Source: an uncultured Pelagibacteraceae bacterium (GTDB lineage Bacteria > Pseudomonadota > Alphaproteobacteria > Pelagibacterales > Pelagibacteraceae). Taken from it: a stretch of DNA of 64,000 nt. The stretch covers positions 248,001 to 312,000 of the forward strand of contig CACNRD010000001.1 in assembly GCA_902622795.1 (NCBI GenBank), in the 5' to 3' direction. Positions within the stretch are counted from its first letter, which is position 1. Each line of letters starts with the position of its first letter. A program made the translations under genes and the position numbers. The notes under the pieces were generated by a model. That model was not told where the DNA came from and made no database searches. It worked only from the letters and a program-made list of their open reading frames with translations. Of the stretch, positions 19,519 through 27,990 are shown in pieces.

Positions 19519-22095
19519 TTACTCAATTTTAATTTTTTTTTGAAAGCTTATTTTGTTATTTTCTAAGGATTTTATGCTGATAAATTTTTTACCTAATTTA
19601 TTATTATTCTTTTTTATTGTTTTAAAAAAATTCCAAGCAAGTACTATGATTAGTGAAGAATTATTTTTTAATTTATTCTTAGAATAAATAGGTATATTTA
19701 AACCAGGTAAAAATTTTCCATGTTTTAGTTTGTTGTCTTCAATTATAAAATTAATTTCTGATGTAATGCCAAAATAATTTAATGCAGTCGTAGCTTTTGC
19801 TGGTGAGCCATAACCAATGATTGAATTAAATTTTTTTTTTAAAAAAAGAATATTTTTTTGAACGTTAATTTTTATATTTTCAACTTTCTTAGCAAATACT
19901 GCGAAAGTTTTAAATTTTTTTATTCCAAATTTTTTTTCTTCGTTAAGTATCTTATTTATACTAATATCTTTTCTTTTATTTAAATCTTTTGAGACATAAA
20001 TTCTTAAAGAACCTCCGTGGGTATCAATTTTTTCAGCTTTAAAAATATTTGCATTTAATTTTTGAAAAAAATAATTCAATGTAGTTAGTGACCAATAATT
20101 GTAGTGTTCATGATAAATATTATCAAAAGTTAAATCTTTGATGGTATTAATTAAATATTGAATTTCTATAATTGCAGTTCCTTTTTTTGAAAGGAGAGAC
20201 AGAATACATTTAGCCATCAAATTTAAATCATCTGAATGGGCAAATACATTGGATGCTAAAACTAAATCAGCCTTTTTTTTAATTTTATTCACACATTTTT
20301 TATCTAAAAATGAATTGATTACCTTAATTCCTTTTTTTTTTGAAATTTTACATAAATTAATTGCTGGTTCAACACCGAGAAGATTTTTATAACCTTTGTT
20401 CTTAAAAGGCATCAACCCAATTCCATCATTACTTCCAATATCAATTATAAAAGAATTTTTATTTAATTTTAAATTTTTAATAAATTTTGTAGCTGCTTTT
20501 TTGAAATGTTCTTGAAAAGGTTTGGAGGCAGATGAAAGATAGTAATATTTTTTGAACATTTTTTTAGAATCAACTGCCATAGATAATTGTACATTGTAAC
20601 AATTCTGACAAAAATTTAATTCTAATGGATATTTTTCTACTTTTTCTGAAGTTTTTTTTATTAAGTTGTTTGCTAAGGGTTGAAAACCCAAAGATAAAAT
20701 TCTTTTTAATTTATTATTACCACAACACCTACAATCAAATTTATAAAACTTAATTAAATTTTTACCTTCTTCATTATCTAATAATTTGTATGGCATAGTA
20801 TGCGTAATTCCATAATTTTTATGTTTTCTTTCTCCTCTCACTAAATTTAAAAAAGTGGAATTTTTGGTAAAAGCCATTGCATGAGCTACATTTGGTTTTG
20901 TTATAATTAAATCACCTTCATTAACTACATGAGTAATTTTTTCAGTTTTTTTATTTATTAAATCTTTATAAACACTTATAAATTGACCTTTTGTAAGCAA
21001 ACATTTTTGTTCTTGCACTGGATGAAAATGATTAGCTCTAATTGATCCTTTTTTTGACTCAATATGTCCAATTAAATTGATTGGCTCTGGTAATTCAAAA
21101 TTATTTATTTTTCCTCTACTATCTATGAATTGATCTTTTCCCTGAAATATATGTTCTAATTTATTTTCGTTTTTTTTAAAATTCCATTGTTGAAACATTT
21201 CTTCCAATGAGGGTTTAAGATTGTATAAAAATTTAAATCCTGTCTTTAGCAACTTTTTATTAGACAAAGTATAACCTAAATTAGGAGTTTCATCTTGCGT
21301 GTTTTGTAATGTAATCCTAGGATTTATCTTTTTACACAATTGAGCTACTTCTTTTACAGTTAGTTGTTCATTAACAATATGAAATGTTTCATTGTTAATT
21401 TTTTCATTTTCTTCCATAAATTTCATACATCTAACAACATCTATTATGTTAACTAAACTTTTGAGCTGTCTTCCTCCAGAAAAAAGTTTGATCGTTCCAT
21501 TTTGTGATGTAATTTTTGAAAATAGATTTGGCATGATATTTATTCTCATTGTATCTGAAGAATATCCATAAACAGATCCGAGTCTTAATATTATATATTT
21601 TTTATTTGAATTTTTAATATCAATTTCGTTTTGAACTTTACTAGTTGAATACATCAAAACTGGTTTTGTAAGATCATCTTCAGTTATATTTTTTTTAGCT
21701 TTTTGATATCCTTCAAAAACAACATGAGTAGAAGGAAATATAATTTTACAATTTGGTGATATATTATTTAAGATATTATTTGTTCCATCAATAGCTAAAG
21801 ATCTTATTTTCTCGTCCAATTCAGAGTTAGCTTCTGTTTTTACGTACGCTACATCAGTAACACCAGCTAAGTGATGAACTATATCAGCATCTACAAGATG
21901 TTTTTTTAAAAAATCATTATCAAGAATATGCCCTTGAAAAAATTCTATGTTCCAACTATTAAGTTGACTCACCCTCTCAGATACAAATCTATTATCTAAA
22001 GCTATAATCTTATTTCTCCAACTTTCACCAGAATAAATCTTACATAATTCTGTTCCTAAGTATCCTAAAGCACCTACAATGACGATTTTTTTCAT
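19519..22095 (-). CDS. Three-domain fusion: NAD-dependent sugar epimerase / cupin / SAM C-methyltransferase
   Basis: One uninterrupted 858-residue frame holds three enzyme-like units. Residues 1-305 are an extended short-chain dehydrogenase with the glycine motif GALGYLG (8-14) and catalytic YSTSK (149-153). Residues about 315-435 form a cupin resembling sugar isomerases/epimerases, with HFHPVQE (356-362) and His405. Residues about 450-858 resemble nucleotide-sugar C-methyltransferases: zinc ligands CRCC (455-458) and CQNC (496-499), SAM motif IDIGSNDG (551-558), and a C-terminal domain with GYGSPAKATTALN. All key residues seen are intact, so this is not a decayed gene. Likely role: making a modified, probably branched or methylated deoxysugar for a surface glycan. 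It is followed upstream by a GT2 gene 4 bases away. Confidence 0.8.
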   Translation of the reverse strand: MKKIVIVGALGYLGTELCKIYSGESWRNKIIALDNRFVSERVSQLNSWNIEFFQGHILDNDFLKKHLVDADIVHHLAGVTDVAYVKTEANSELDEKIRSLAIDGTNNILNNISPNCKIIFPSTHVVFEGYQKAKKNITEDDLTKPVLMYSTSKVQNEIDIKNSNKKYIILRLGSVYGYSSDTMRINIMPNLFSKITSQNGTIKLFSGGRQLKSLVNIIDVVRCMKFMEENEKINNETFHIVNEQLTVKEVAQLCKKINPRITLQNTQDETPNLGYTLSNKKLLKTGFKFLYNLKPSLEEMFQQWNFKKNENKLEHIFQGKDQFIDSRGKINNFELPEPINLIGHIESKKGSIRANHFHPVQEQKCLLTKGQFISVYKDLINKKTEKITHVVNEGDLIITKPNVAHAMAFTKNSTFLNLVRGERKHKNYGITHTMPYKLLDNEEGKNLIKFYKFDCRCCGNNKLKRILSLGFQPLANNLIKKTSEKVEKYPLELNFCQNCYNVQLSMAVDSKKMFKKYYYLSSASKPFQEHFKKAATKFIKNLKLNKNSFIIDIGSNDGIGLMPFKNKGYKNLLGVEPAINLCKISKKKGIKVINSFLDKKCVNKIKKKADLVLASNVFAHSDDLNLMAKCILSLLSKKGTAIIEIQYLINTIKDLTFDNIYHEHYNYWSLTTLNYFFQKLNANIFKAEKIDTHGGSLRIYVSKDLNKRKDISINKILNEEKKFGIKKFKTFAVFAKKVENIKINVQKNILFLKKKFNSIIGYGSPAKATTALNYFGITSEINFIIEDNKLKHGKFLPGLNIPIYSKNKLKNNSSLIIVLAWNFFKTIKKNNNKLGKKFISIKSLENNKISFQKKIKIE

Positions 22096-22099
22096 CTAA

Positions 22100-22789
22100 T
22101 CAAACAAATCTTCTTATCACTATTTGAAAAATTACTCCAAATATATGATAAAATTTTATTTTTTTTCCTTCATCTTTACTTCTTCCGTTATAATTTATTG
22201 GTACTTCATAAAATTTTTTTCCATTCTTAACAACTTTACATAATATTTCTGCATGTTGCTCAAAACCTTCTGTTTTAAGACCTGGAATATCTAAATTTTT
22301 TTTTTTGAAACATGCATAGCAAGAATAAATATCAGTAAATGTAGTATTATATAAAATATTAAATAAAGTTGTAATAAAGTAATTTCCAAACTTATTAAAA
22401 ATATTATGCGATCTAGTGTAGTCCGAATAATTGAACCTAGATCCTATTATTAAATCTGGTTCAAATTTTTCAATCAAATTAGAAAATTTTATAATATCAT
22501 TAGGATCATATTCTAAATCTGCATCTTGAAAAAAAATAAATTCACCAGTACTTATTTCTAAACCTTTCTTGACTGAATATCCTTTGCCACGATTAGTAGA
22601 ATTTGTTATCAAAAAATCATAAAGATTTTTGTTTTCTTCTAGGATATTATTAGTTTTATCATTAGATCCATCGTCAATAACAATTATCTCTAAATTTTTA
22701 ATAGAATTTTTAATTGGAGAAAGCTTATTTAAAATATCTAAAATTGTATTTTCTTCATTAAAACATGGAATTAAAATGCTTAATTTCAT
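22100..22789 (-). CDS. GT2 family glycosyltransferase (polyprenyl-phosphate sugar synthase-like)
   Basis: This GT-A fold enzyme of 229 residues has the N-terminus LSILIPCFNEENTI, the nucleotide-binding IVIDDGSNDKT segment and the metal-binding FFQDADLEYDPND region. That organisation resembles dolichol/undecaprenyl-phosphate mannose or glucose synthases without the C-terminal membrane domain. Such enzymes supply lipid-linked sugars to GT-C transferases, which fits the GT-C-like protein two genes downstream. It is transcribed just ahead of the fusion gene, with a 4-base gap. The sugar is unknown. Confidence 0.82.
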   Translation of the reverse strand: MKLSILIPCFNEENTILDILNKLSPIKNSIKNLEIIVIDDGSNDKTNNILEENKNLYDFLITNSTNRGKGYSVKKGLEISTGEFIFFQDADLEYDPNDIIKFSNLIEKFEPDLIIGSRFNYSDYTRSHNIFNKFGNYFITTLFNILYNTTFTDIYSCYACFKKKNLDIPGLKTEGFEQHAEILCKVVKNGKKFYEVPINYNGRSKDEGKKIKFYHIFGVIFQIVIRRFV

Positions 22790-22823
22790 ACAAGAGTGTT
22801 TAAATTATTCATAATTAAAATTT

Positions 22824-22961
22824 TTACCACGCAGTTAACTTCCAGCATTTATCTGCATCTTCAAGACGAACATAGCATCCCAAAAAAGACATTATTTTAA
22901 ATGCGAAAAAACCTCCTATTAAAATTATTACGATTAAAACAATTGGATTTATTTTTTTCAT
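22824..22961 (-). CDS. Small membrane protein, 45 residues
   Basis: This ORF is too short for the supplied track. It starts with ATG at 22961 and encodes MKKINPIVLIVIILIGGFFA and then a short polar tail ending CWKLTAW. It has a positively charged N-terminus, one transmembrane helix (about 6-24) and two cysteines. The ATG follows two bases after the stop of a 19-codon ORF, which itself begins right at the nadK stop, so coupling is likely. The function is unknown. The hydrophobic-plus-polar design looks like a real small protein rather than noise. Confidence 0.5.
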   Translation of the reverse strand: MKKINPIVLIVIILIGGFFAFKIMSFLGCYVRLEDADKCWKLTAW

Positions 22962-22963
22962 AA

Positions 22964-23023
22964 TTAGGTCTTCTTAACACCCATTGGGTGAGCAATTCCA
23001 TTCAAAACTAATTTATGTTCCAT
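22964..23023 (-). CDS. Possible 19-residue peptide ORF coupled to nadK
   Basis: Immediately after the nadK stop (TAA then ATG at 23023) lies a 19-codon frame encoding MEHKLVLNGIAHPMGVKKT, ending two bases before the start of the 45-residue membrane protein. It could be a genuine micropeptide, a coupling device that carries ribosomes from nadK to the next gene, or chance. The evidence is only its exact fit between two start/stop junctions. Confidence 0.3.
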   Translation of the reverse strand: MEHKLVLNGIAHPMGVKKT

Positions 23024-23794
23024 TTAATTTGTTTCACCTCTTAATTGTTCAATTTTAATTTTTTTTTGTAAACTTCGGTTTTTATCATAAAGTAGATTAA
23101 ACTTAATTTTGCTATTGGTTTTAATTGTTATCGACTTCGCGTTTCTTACTTCTAGATTATCAGCAACTGCACTTATGGGTCTTTTAACTGAATTTAAGTT
23201 AGTAATAGTGATTTTTGATTTATCATTAACAATCTTTCCTTTCCATCTTCTTGGTCTAAATGGGCTAATTGGAGAAATGGATAATTTTTTAGAATTTAAA
23301 CTTAATATTGGACCATGAACTGATAAATTATAAGCAGTACTTCCTGCTGGTGTTGATACTAAAACTCCATCAGAAACTAGGTTTTTAATTATTTGCCTTG
23401 AACCTTGTTTGATTGATAGTGATGCTGCCTGTCTGCTTTGTCTAAGAACAGACACTTCATTAATAGCTATTGATTTCTTTATTTTGTTATTCTTATTTTT
23501 AACGGTCATTTCTAAAGGAGAAATTGAGATCATATTGGCTTTATTTAAATTTTTAATAATATTTTTTGAGGAAAATATATTCATTAGAAATCCATAATTT
23601 CCAGAATTAATTCCATAAAATTGTTTTTTTGAATTTTTATTTTTTTTAAGCGTTTGAAGCATAAAACCATCACCCCCTATAACAATTACCAGATTAGATT
23701 TTTTAAATTGATTAGCTTCAATCTTTTTTATGAGTGTATTTTTAATTCTAAGAGATTTTTTATTTTTATCAGAAATAATTTGAGGATTACTCAT
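23024..23794 (-). CDS. nadK: NAD kinase
   Basis: NAD kinase phosphorylates NAD to NADP with ATP or polyphosphate. The 256-residue protein is slightly short for the family but has the GGDG motif (residues 40-43, in VIGGDGFML). It also has the conserved NE segment (AINEVSVLR) and the STPAGSTAYNLS substrate loop. The N-terminus begins MSNPQIISD at ATG 23794; tRNA-Leu starts 4 bases upstream on the same strand, so both may share a promoter beyond 23884. Confidence 0.93.
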   Translation of the reverse strand: MSNPQIISDKNKKSLRIKNTLIKKIEANQFKKSNLVIVIGGDGFMLQTLKKNKNSKKQFYGINSGNYGFLMNIFSSKNIIKNLNKANMISISPLEMTVKNKNNKIKKSIAINEVSVLRQSRQAASLSIKQGSRQIIKNLVSDGVLVSTPAGSTAYNLSVHGPILSLNSKKLSISPISPFRPRRWKGKIVNDKSKITITNLNSVKRPISAVADNLEVRNAKSITIKTNSKIKFNLLYDKNRSLQKKIKIEQLRGETN

Positions 23795-23798
23795 TTAA

Positions 23799-23884
23799 TG
23801 GTGCCCTCGGCCAGACTCGAACTGGCACTCCGCAAGCGGCAAGGATTTTAAGTCCTTTGTGTCTACCAATTTCACCACGAGGGC
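23799..23884 (-). tRNA. tRNA-Leu (anticodon TAA)
   Basis: A class II tRNA on the minus strand: acceptor GCCCTCG, D-arm with GAAATTGGTAGACAC, anticodon stem AAGGA with loop CTTAAAA (anticodon TAA), a long variable arm (TGCCGCTTGCGGAG) and T-arm CAGTTCGAGTCTG, with CCA encoded after discriminator A. It lies 4 bases upstream of nadK on the same strand. Confidence 0.97.
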
Positions 23885-23891
23885 ATTAATG

Positions 23892-23919
23892 AATTTCATG
23901 AGTGTTTATGCTAATATTT
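23892..23919 (+). repeat. Direct repeat copy 1 (28 bp)
   Basis: aatttcatgagtgtttatgc and the following 8 bases match copy 2 at 25 of 28 positions. The two copies start 77 bases apart in the 174-base spacer between tRNA-Leu and the TPR-glycosyltransferase gene. A TATAAT-like hexamer overlaps its right end. Possible duplicated regulatory site. Confidence 0.6.
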
Positions 23920-23968
23920 ATAATTGAACAAGTCTAATAAGTAAATTTTTTTTATTTTGTCTCCCTAA

Positions 23969-23996
23969 AATTTCACGAATGTTTATGCTTATATTT
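23969..23996 (+). repeat. Direct repeat copy 2 (28 bp)
   Basis: The second copy of the 28-base repeat (aatttcacgaatgtttatgc plus 8 bases) differs from copy 1 at three positions. It lies 62 bases before the start of the TPR-glycosyltransferase gene, with another TATAAT hexamer at 24009-24014. The rest of this spacer is plain AT-rich DNA with no ORF. Confidence 0.6.
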
Positions 23997-24058
23997 TGAA
24001 TAAATAATTATAATATGAAATTAAATAATCTCTATAATAATTAATTAAATAATTAAAA

Positions 24059-25795
24059 ATGGCTGATTTAAAAGAAATTGTAGATTGTATTAACAAAGGA
24101 AATTTAAAAGAAGCTTTAAAACTTTGTGATACTTATGAAAATGAGAAAAATAAAAAATTTATTTTAAACTTTAGGGGTGCAGTTCATTTAATTAAGGGAA
24201 ATTTAGATATTGCAGAAAAAAATTTTTTAGATGCTGCTAGAATTGACTCAAAGTTTATAGATCCTCTTAAAAATCTTTACTTAATATGTTTAAAAAAAAG
24301 AGATTATAAAGATCTGTTAACTTACGCTCAAAAACTGCTTGAGGCTGACAGATTGGAAAATGAACATAATTATAAACTAGCATATGCTTTTGAGCTAAAT
24401 AATAATTTAAAAGACTCAATTGAATATTATAAAAGATATGTCGATAAGAAAGGTAAAAATAGTAAACAAGCTTTTAATAATATTGGATGCATATATTTAA
24501 AAAGAAATAAGCCAAAGATTGCAATTAATTTTTTTAAAGATGGTTTAAATTTTGGAGAAGACAAAACCATAACCAATAATATTTTTAAATGTTACGTTTT
24601 ATTGAGAGACTTAGAGAATTCTGATTTTTACTATGATAAAGCGATAAAATTTGATGAAAATTATTTAGAGTTTAAACATACAAAAGCTAAATACTTTATT
24701 CTTAAAAATCAAATCACTGAAGCTATTGAAATTTTAATAGAAAATAAAGATAAACCAAGATTTTTAATTACTCTACTTGTTCTATATTTCAATCTTGGTA
24801 AAAATGAAGAAGGGATAAAACTTTTAAATCAGTCAAAAGATAAGATGAAAAAAGATCCTATCTATTACAATTATTTAGGGTTGAGATTATTATATGAAGG
24901 TGATTTCAAAGATGGCTGGAGGTTTTATGAACATAGAAATTCCAAAAAAGTTGATTTTTTTAAAGAAACAAAGGAATGGTCTGGTGAAACAATAGAAAAT
25001 AAGAATATTGTTGTTTTTACTGAACAAGGTTTAGGAGATGCTATACAATTTTCAAAGTATATAATTCCTTTATGCAAAATTGCAAAAAAAGTAACGTTTG
25101 TAACTAAGGACAGTATCAAACCCCTTTTCAAAGAAGAATTAGAAAATTTAACTATAGAAACTATTGAAAGTTGTAAAAATAAAAAGTTTGATCTTAAGAT
25201 AGCTCTTGGATCTTTAATAAAATTTTTTTTTGAAGAAAAATTCAGTAAAAATGAAAATTTAATTATATCAAATAAGGCCCTTGATTTAAAATGGAAAAAA
25301 AAAATACCACAAAATAAATTAAATATCGGTATAAGTTGGTCTGGAAGTTTTAATGGTCCTAATGAACCTTATCGGTCAATACCACTCCAAGAACTTGAAA
25401 AATTATTTTCTTTAGATGTAAATTTTTATTGCTTACAAAACGAAATTTGGGACAGAGATTTAGATTATTTTAAAACGCTAAACCTAACTAACTGTGGTGA
25501 ATATAAATTAACTGAAATAGCATCAATTATTCAGAATTTAGATCTTGTAATTACGAGTGATACTTCCTTGTTACATTTATCAGCTTCTTTAAATAAGCAA
25601 ACATGGGGGCTCTTAAGTTTGTATCCTGATTGGCGATGGAGTGAATTTAATAAAATTAATCCATATTCAAATTTAAAAATTTTTAAACAAAAATCCTTTA
25701 AGGATTGGAGTGAAATTGAGGAATTAGTTGTTACTGAGTTACAAAATAAAATTTATACCTTTAATAATTCCAATAAATCAAAGACTAATTTGTAG
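24059..25795 (+). CDS. TPR-repeat protein with GT9/GT41-like glycosyltransferase domain
   Basis: This is a 578-residue cytoplasmic protein with no signal peptide. The N-terminal half (about 1-280) is a chain of TPR-like helical pairs, for example FNNIGCIYLKRNKPKIAINF. The C-terminal half (about 310-560) resembles the glycosyltransferase-9 fold: an EQGLGDAIQFSKYI loop, then TSDTSLLHLSASLNKQTWGL and PDWRW near the end. Such TPR-GT proteins are common in marine bacteria; the acceptor is unknown. It is preceded by two 28-base repeats and followed, 38 bases later, by the glucosylglycerate genes. Confidence 0.75.
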   Translation: MADLKEIVDCINKGNLKEALKLCDTYENEKNKKFILNFRGAVHLIKGNLDIAEKNFLDAARIDSKFIDPLKNLYLICLKKRDYKDLLTYAQKLLEADRLENEHNYKLAYAFELNNNLKDSIEYYKRYVDKKGKNSKQAFNNIGCIYLKRNKPKIAINFFKDGLNFGEDKTITNNIFKCYVLLRDLENSDFYYDKAIKFDENYLEFKHTKAKYFILKNQITEAIEILIENKDKPRFLITLLVLYFNLGKNEEGIKLLNQSKDKMKKDPIYYNYLGLRLLYEGDFKDGWRFYEHRNSKKVDFFKETKEWSGETIENKNIVVFTEQGLGDAIQFSKYIIPLCKIAKKVTFVTKDSIKPLFKEELENLTIETIESCKNKKFDLKIALGSLIKFFFEEKFSKNENLIISNKALDLKWKKKIPQNKLNIGISWSGSFNGPNEPYRSIPLQELEKLFSLDVNFYCLQNEIWDRDLDYFKTLNLTNCGEYKLTEIASIIQNLDLVITSDTSLLHLSASLNKQTWGLLSLYPDWRWSEFNKINPYSNLKIFKQKSFKDWSEIEELVVTELQNKIYTFNNSNKSKTNL

Positions 25796-25833
25796 AATTG
25801 TTATTTATTTAAATATTTTATAAACATCGTTGA

Positions 25834-26640
25834 ATGGAAAAAGCATTCAAAGTTTTGATATTTACCGATCTTGATGGCTCACTTCTTCATAGAGATACTT
25901 TCAAATTTGATGAAATAAAAGACTATATGAAAGAATTAATATCTAAGGGTATTTTCATTATACCCAACACGAGTAAAACTGAAAAAGAAATTTTAGCATT
26001 TAACAACGAATTAGGCACAAGTTTACCTTACATCTCTGAAAATGGTGCTGCTATAAACGGTTTAGATTTATTAAATTCAAATTTACCTAAAGAATTAATA
26101 CTTAGTAGAGAAAAAGATAATCTTATAAAAATTTTTGAAAAATCAGTACCAGTAAATTTACAAAGTAAATGCAAATGGTTATCGGAAATGAATAAGAAAA
26201 AACAAAGCTTAATTTTTGGTTTAGAAGATGAAAAACTTAAAATGGCTTTAGATCGTAAATACACCATTCCTTTTATATTTGACGGAATTAAAAGTGAAAA
26301 AAATGAGTTGTTCAAAGTTGTTAAAAAAAAAGATTTAGCTTTACAGGAAGGTGGTAGAGTTATTAATTTAACTGATAAGGTAAATAAAGCTAAAGCACTT
26401 CAAGTATTTGTAAGATTTTTTAAAAAAAATAACAAAAATGTAAAAACAATAGCTGTTGGTGATAATTACAACGATTTAGATATGCTTAAAATTAGTGATT
26501 TTCCTTGTCTTGTCTTTAATGATAAATTTACATTAGATCAAATCCCTATAAATAATTTAATAACAACAAATAAGCCATCCCCTGAGGGCTGGGCAGATGT
26601 GGTCAAAATGGCTCTAGTTAAAGTAAATAAAAATTATTAA
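25834..26640 (+). CDS. Mannosyl-/glucosyl-3-phosphoglycerate phosphatase (HAD family)
   Basis: This enzyme removes phosphate from sugar-3-phosphoglycerate to give the compatible solute. The 268-residue protein has HAD motif I FTDLDGSLL (Asp12 and Asp14), a TSKTEKEI motif II region, the C2 cap and motif IV GDNYNDLDML. This layout matches the MPGP subfamily of HAD phosphatases, which includes both mannosyl- and glucosyl-specific enzymes. The synthase gene follows 8 bases later and looks like GpgS, so glucosyl specificity is favoured (inference from context). Confidence 0.85.
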   Translation: MEKAFKVLIFTDLDGSLLHRDTFKFDEIKDYMKELISKGIFIIPNTSKTEKEILAFNNELGTSLPYISENGAAINGLDLLNSNLPKELILSREKDNLIKIFEKSVPVNLQSKCKWLSEMNKKKQSLIFGLEDEKLKMALDRKYTIPFIFDGIKSEKNELFKVVKKKDLALQEGGRVINLTDKVNKAKALQVFVRFFKKNNKNVKTIAVGDNYNDLDMLKISDFPCLVFNDKFTLDQIPINNLITTNKPSPEGWADVVKMALVKVNKNY

Positions 26641-26648
26641 AGTTCATT

Positions 26649-27869
26649 ATGAGTGATTTTTCTCAAAATGGAATAATTTCTACACTTCATGATTTTGGAA
26701 CAAAATCTTTAGAGCAAATAGAAAAGGAGCTTTTAGGCTTTTCTGAAGAGAGAAAGATGGAGCTCATCTTACCATGTCTTTATTCAGAATTAAAAGGTGA
26801 TGCATTACCTAATATTGTAAAAGAGATAAGCAAAACAAATTATATACATCATATAATCATAGGCTTAGATCAAGCAAGCGAAGCTGAAGCAAGGAAAGCT
26901 TGGACTTTTTTTGAAAAATTAGAAACTCCTTTTACAATCCTTTGGAATGACGGTCCTAATTTAAAAAAATTAGACAAAGAATTACAAGAAAAGGGATTAG
27001 CGCCAAATGAATATGGCAAAGGAAGAAATGTTTGGTACTGCATAGGTATGTCTATTGCACGAGATAGCGCGCGGTCTGTTGCATTACATGATTGCGATAT
27101 CAAAACTTATGACCGAAGAATGTTAGCAAAATTATTTTATCCAGTTGTAAACCCTCTTTTTAACTTTGAATTTTGTAAAGGTTTTTATCCAAGAGTTGCT
27201 GACAACAAGATGAATGGACGTGTAGCAAGATTATTAGTTTTTCCCTTGTTAAATGCTTTAGAAAAAACTATTGGCAAGAGTGACTATCTAGATTTTATGA
27301 AATCATTTAAATACCCATTAGCTGGCGAATTTTCTTTTAGAAGAAATATTTTACCAGAACTTAGAATTTCATCTGACTGGGGTATAGAAATTGGAATTTT
27401 GTCAGAAATGCAAAGAAATTTTTCTCCTCAAAATATTTGCCAAGTAGATTTAGCAGATACTTATGACCATAAACATCAAGATTTATCTCTTGATGATGAA
27501 AAAAAAGGTTTATCAAGAATGTCTATAGATATTATAAAAACTTTTATAAAAAAATTAGCAACACAAGGTCATTCATTTAGTAGAGAACAATTAAGATCTT
27601 TGAAAGCAACTTATTACAGATCTGCTTTAGATCTTATAGATGCTTACAGAGCTGATGCTGAAATGAATGGTCTAAAATTTGACTCTCATACAGAAGAAAA
27701 AGCAGTTGAGTTATTTTCAAGTAATATAATTAGAGCTGGAGAAGATTTTTATCTTAACCCAATGGATGCACCTTTTATACCCACGTGGAGTAGAGTTAAA
27801 AGTGCAATACCAGATTTTCTAGTAAGATTAGAAAAGGCTGTTAATGAAGATAACAAACGTTATCTATAG
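26649..27869 (+). CDS. gpgS: Glucosyl-3-phosphoglycerate synthase (GT81-like)
   Basis: The enzyme transfers glucose from NDP-glucose to 3-phosphoglycerate. The 406-residue protein has a GT-A core with LILPCLYSEL near 39 and the metal-binding motif HDCD at 147-150. A helical C-terminal region runs from about 290. The segment FEFCKGFYPRVADNKMNGRV is typical of the GpgS/GT81 group rather than GT55 mannosyl enzymes. Placement directly after the phosphatase makes a two-step glucosylglycerate pathway. The sugar could still be mannose; only assay or close homologues can settle it. Confidence 0.8.
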   Translation: MSDFSQNGIISTLHDFGTKSLEQIEKELLGFSEERKMELILPCLYSELKGDALPNIVKEISKTNYIHHIIIGLDQASEAEARKAWTFFEKLETPFTILWNDGPNLKKLDKELQEKGLAPNEYGKGRNVWYCIGMSIARDSARSVALHDCDIKTYDRRMLAKLFYPVVNPLFNFEFCKGFYPRVADNKMNGRVARLLVFPLLNALEKTIGKSDYLDFMKSFKYPLAGEFSFRRNILPELRISSDWGIEIGILSEMQRNFSPQNICQVDLADTYDHKHQDLSLDDEKKGLSRMSIDIIKTFIKKLATQGHSFSREQLRSLKATYYRSALDLIDAYRADAEMNGLKFDSHTEEKAVELFSSNIIRAGEDFYLNPMDAPFIPTWSRVKSAIPDFLVRLEKAVNEDNKRYL

Positions 27870-27940
27870 CATTTTTAAGAAAATTGAAAATTACAATTCA
27901 ACTTCAAATTGATAGTATTTAATTTTTACCAAATATTTGC

Positions 27941-27960
27941 GACATGCTGTCAAATATAGT
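27941..27960 (+). promoter_or_regulatory. Putative promoter/operator of the sugar-transport genes
   Basis: In the 121-base spacer after gpgS, an inverted repeat GACA-TGC-TGTC (27941-27951) is followed at once by a TATAGT -10-like hexamer (27955-27960). A strong ribosome site AGGAGG lies just before the ATG at 27991. A repeat touching the -10 is where a repressor would act. No clear -35 was found. Confidence 0.35.
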
Positions 27961-27990
27961 ATTTTTTTTTAAAAAATCTCAGGAGGAGAA

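Noticed and set aside
19519-22095. Possible frameshift or assembly chimera joining separate genes
   Set aside because: The three domains are joined in frame by normal-looking linkers, with no internal stops or start-like junctions, so a true fusion is favoured; resequencing would settle it.
23654-23851. 65-codon ORF over nadK start and tRNA-Leu
   Set aside because: It is antisense to nadK and reads through the tRNA.
18049-23884. Integrative element between tRNA-Thr and tRNA-Leu
   Set aside because: No integrase, excisionase or duplicated tRNA end was seen; called only a possible variable region.
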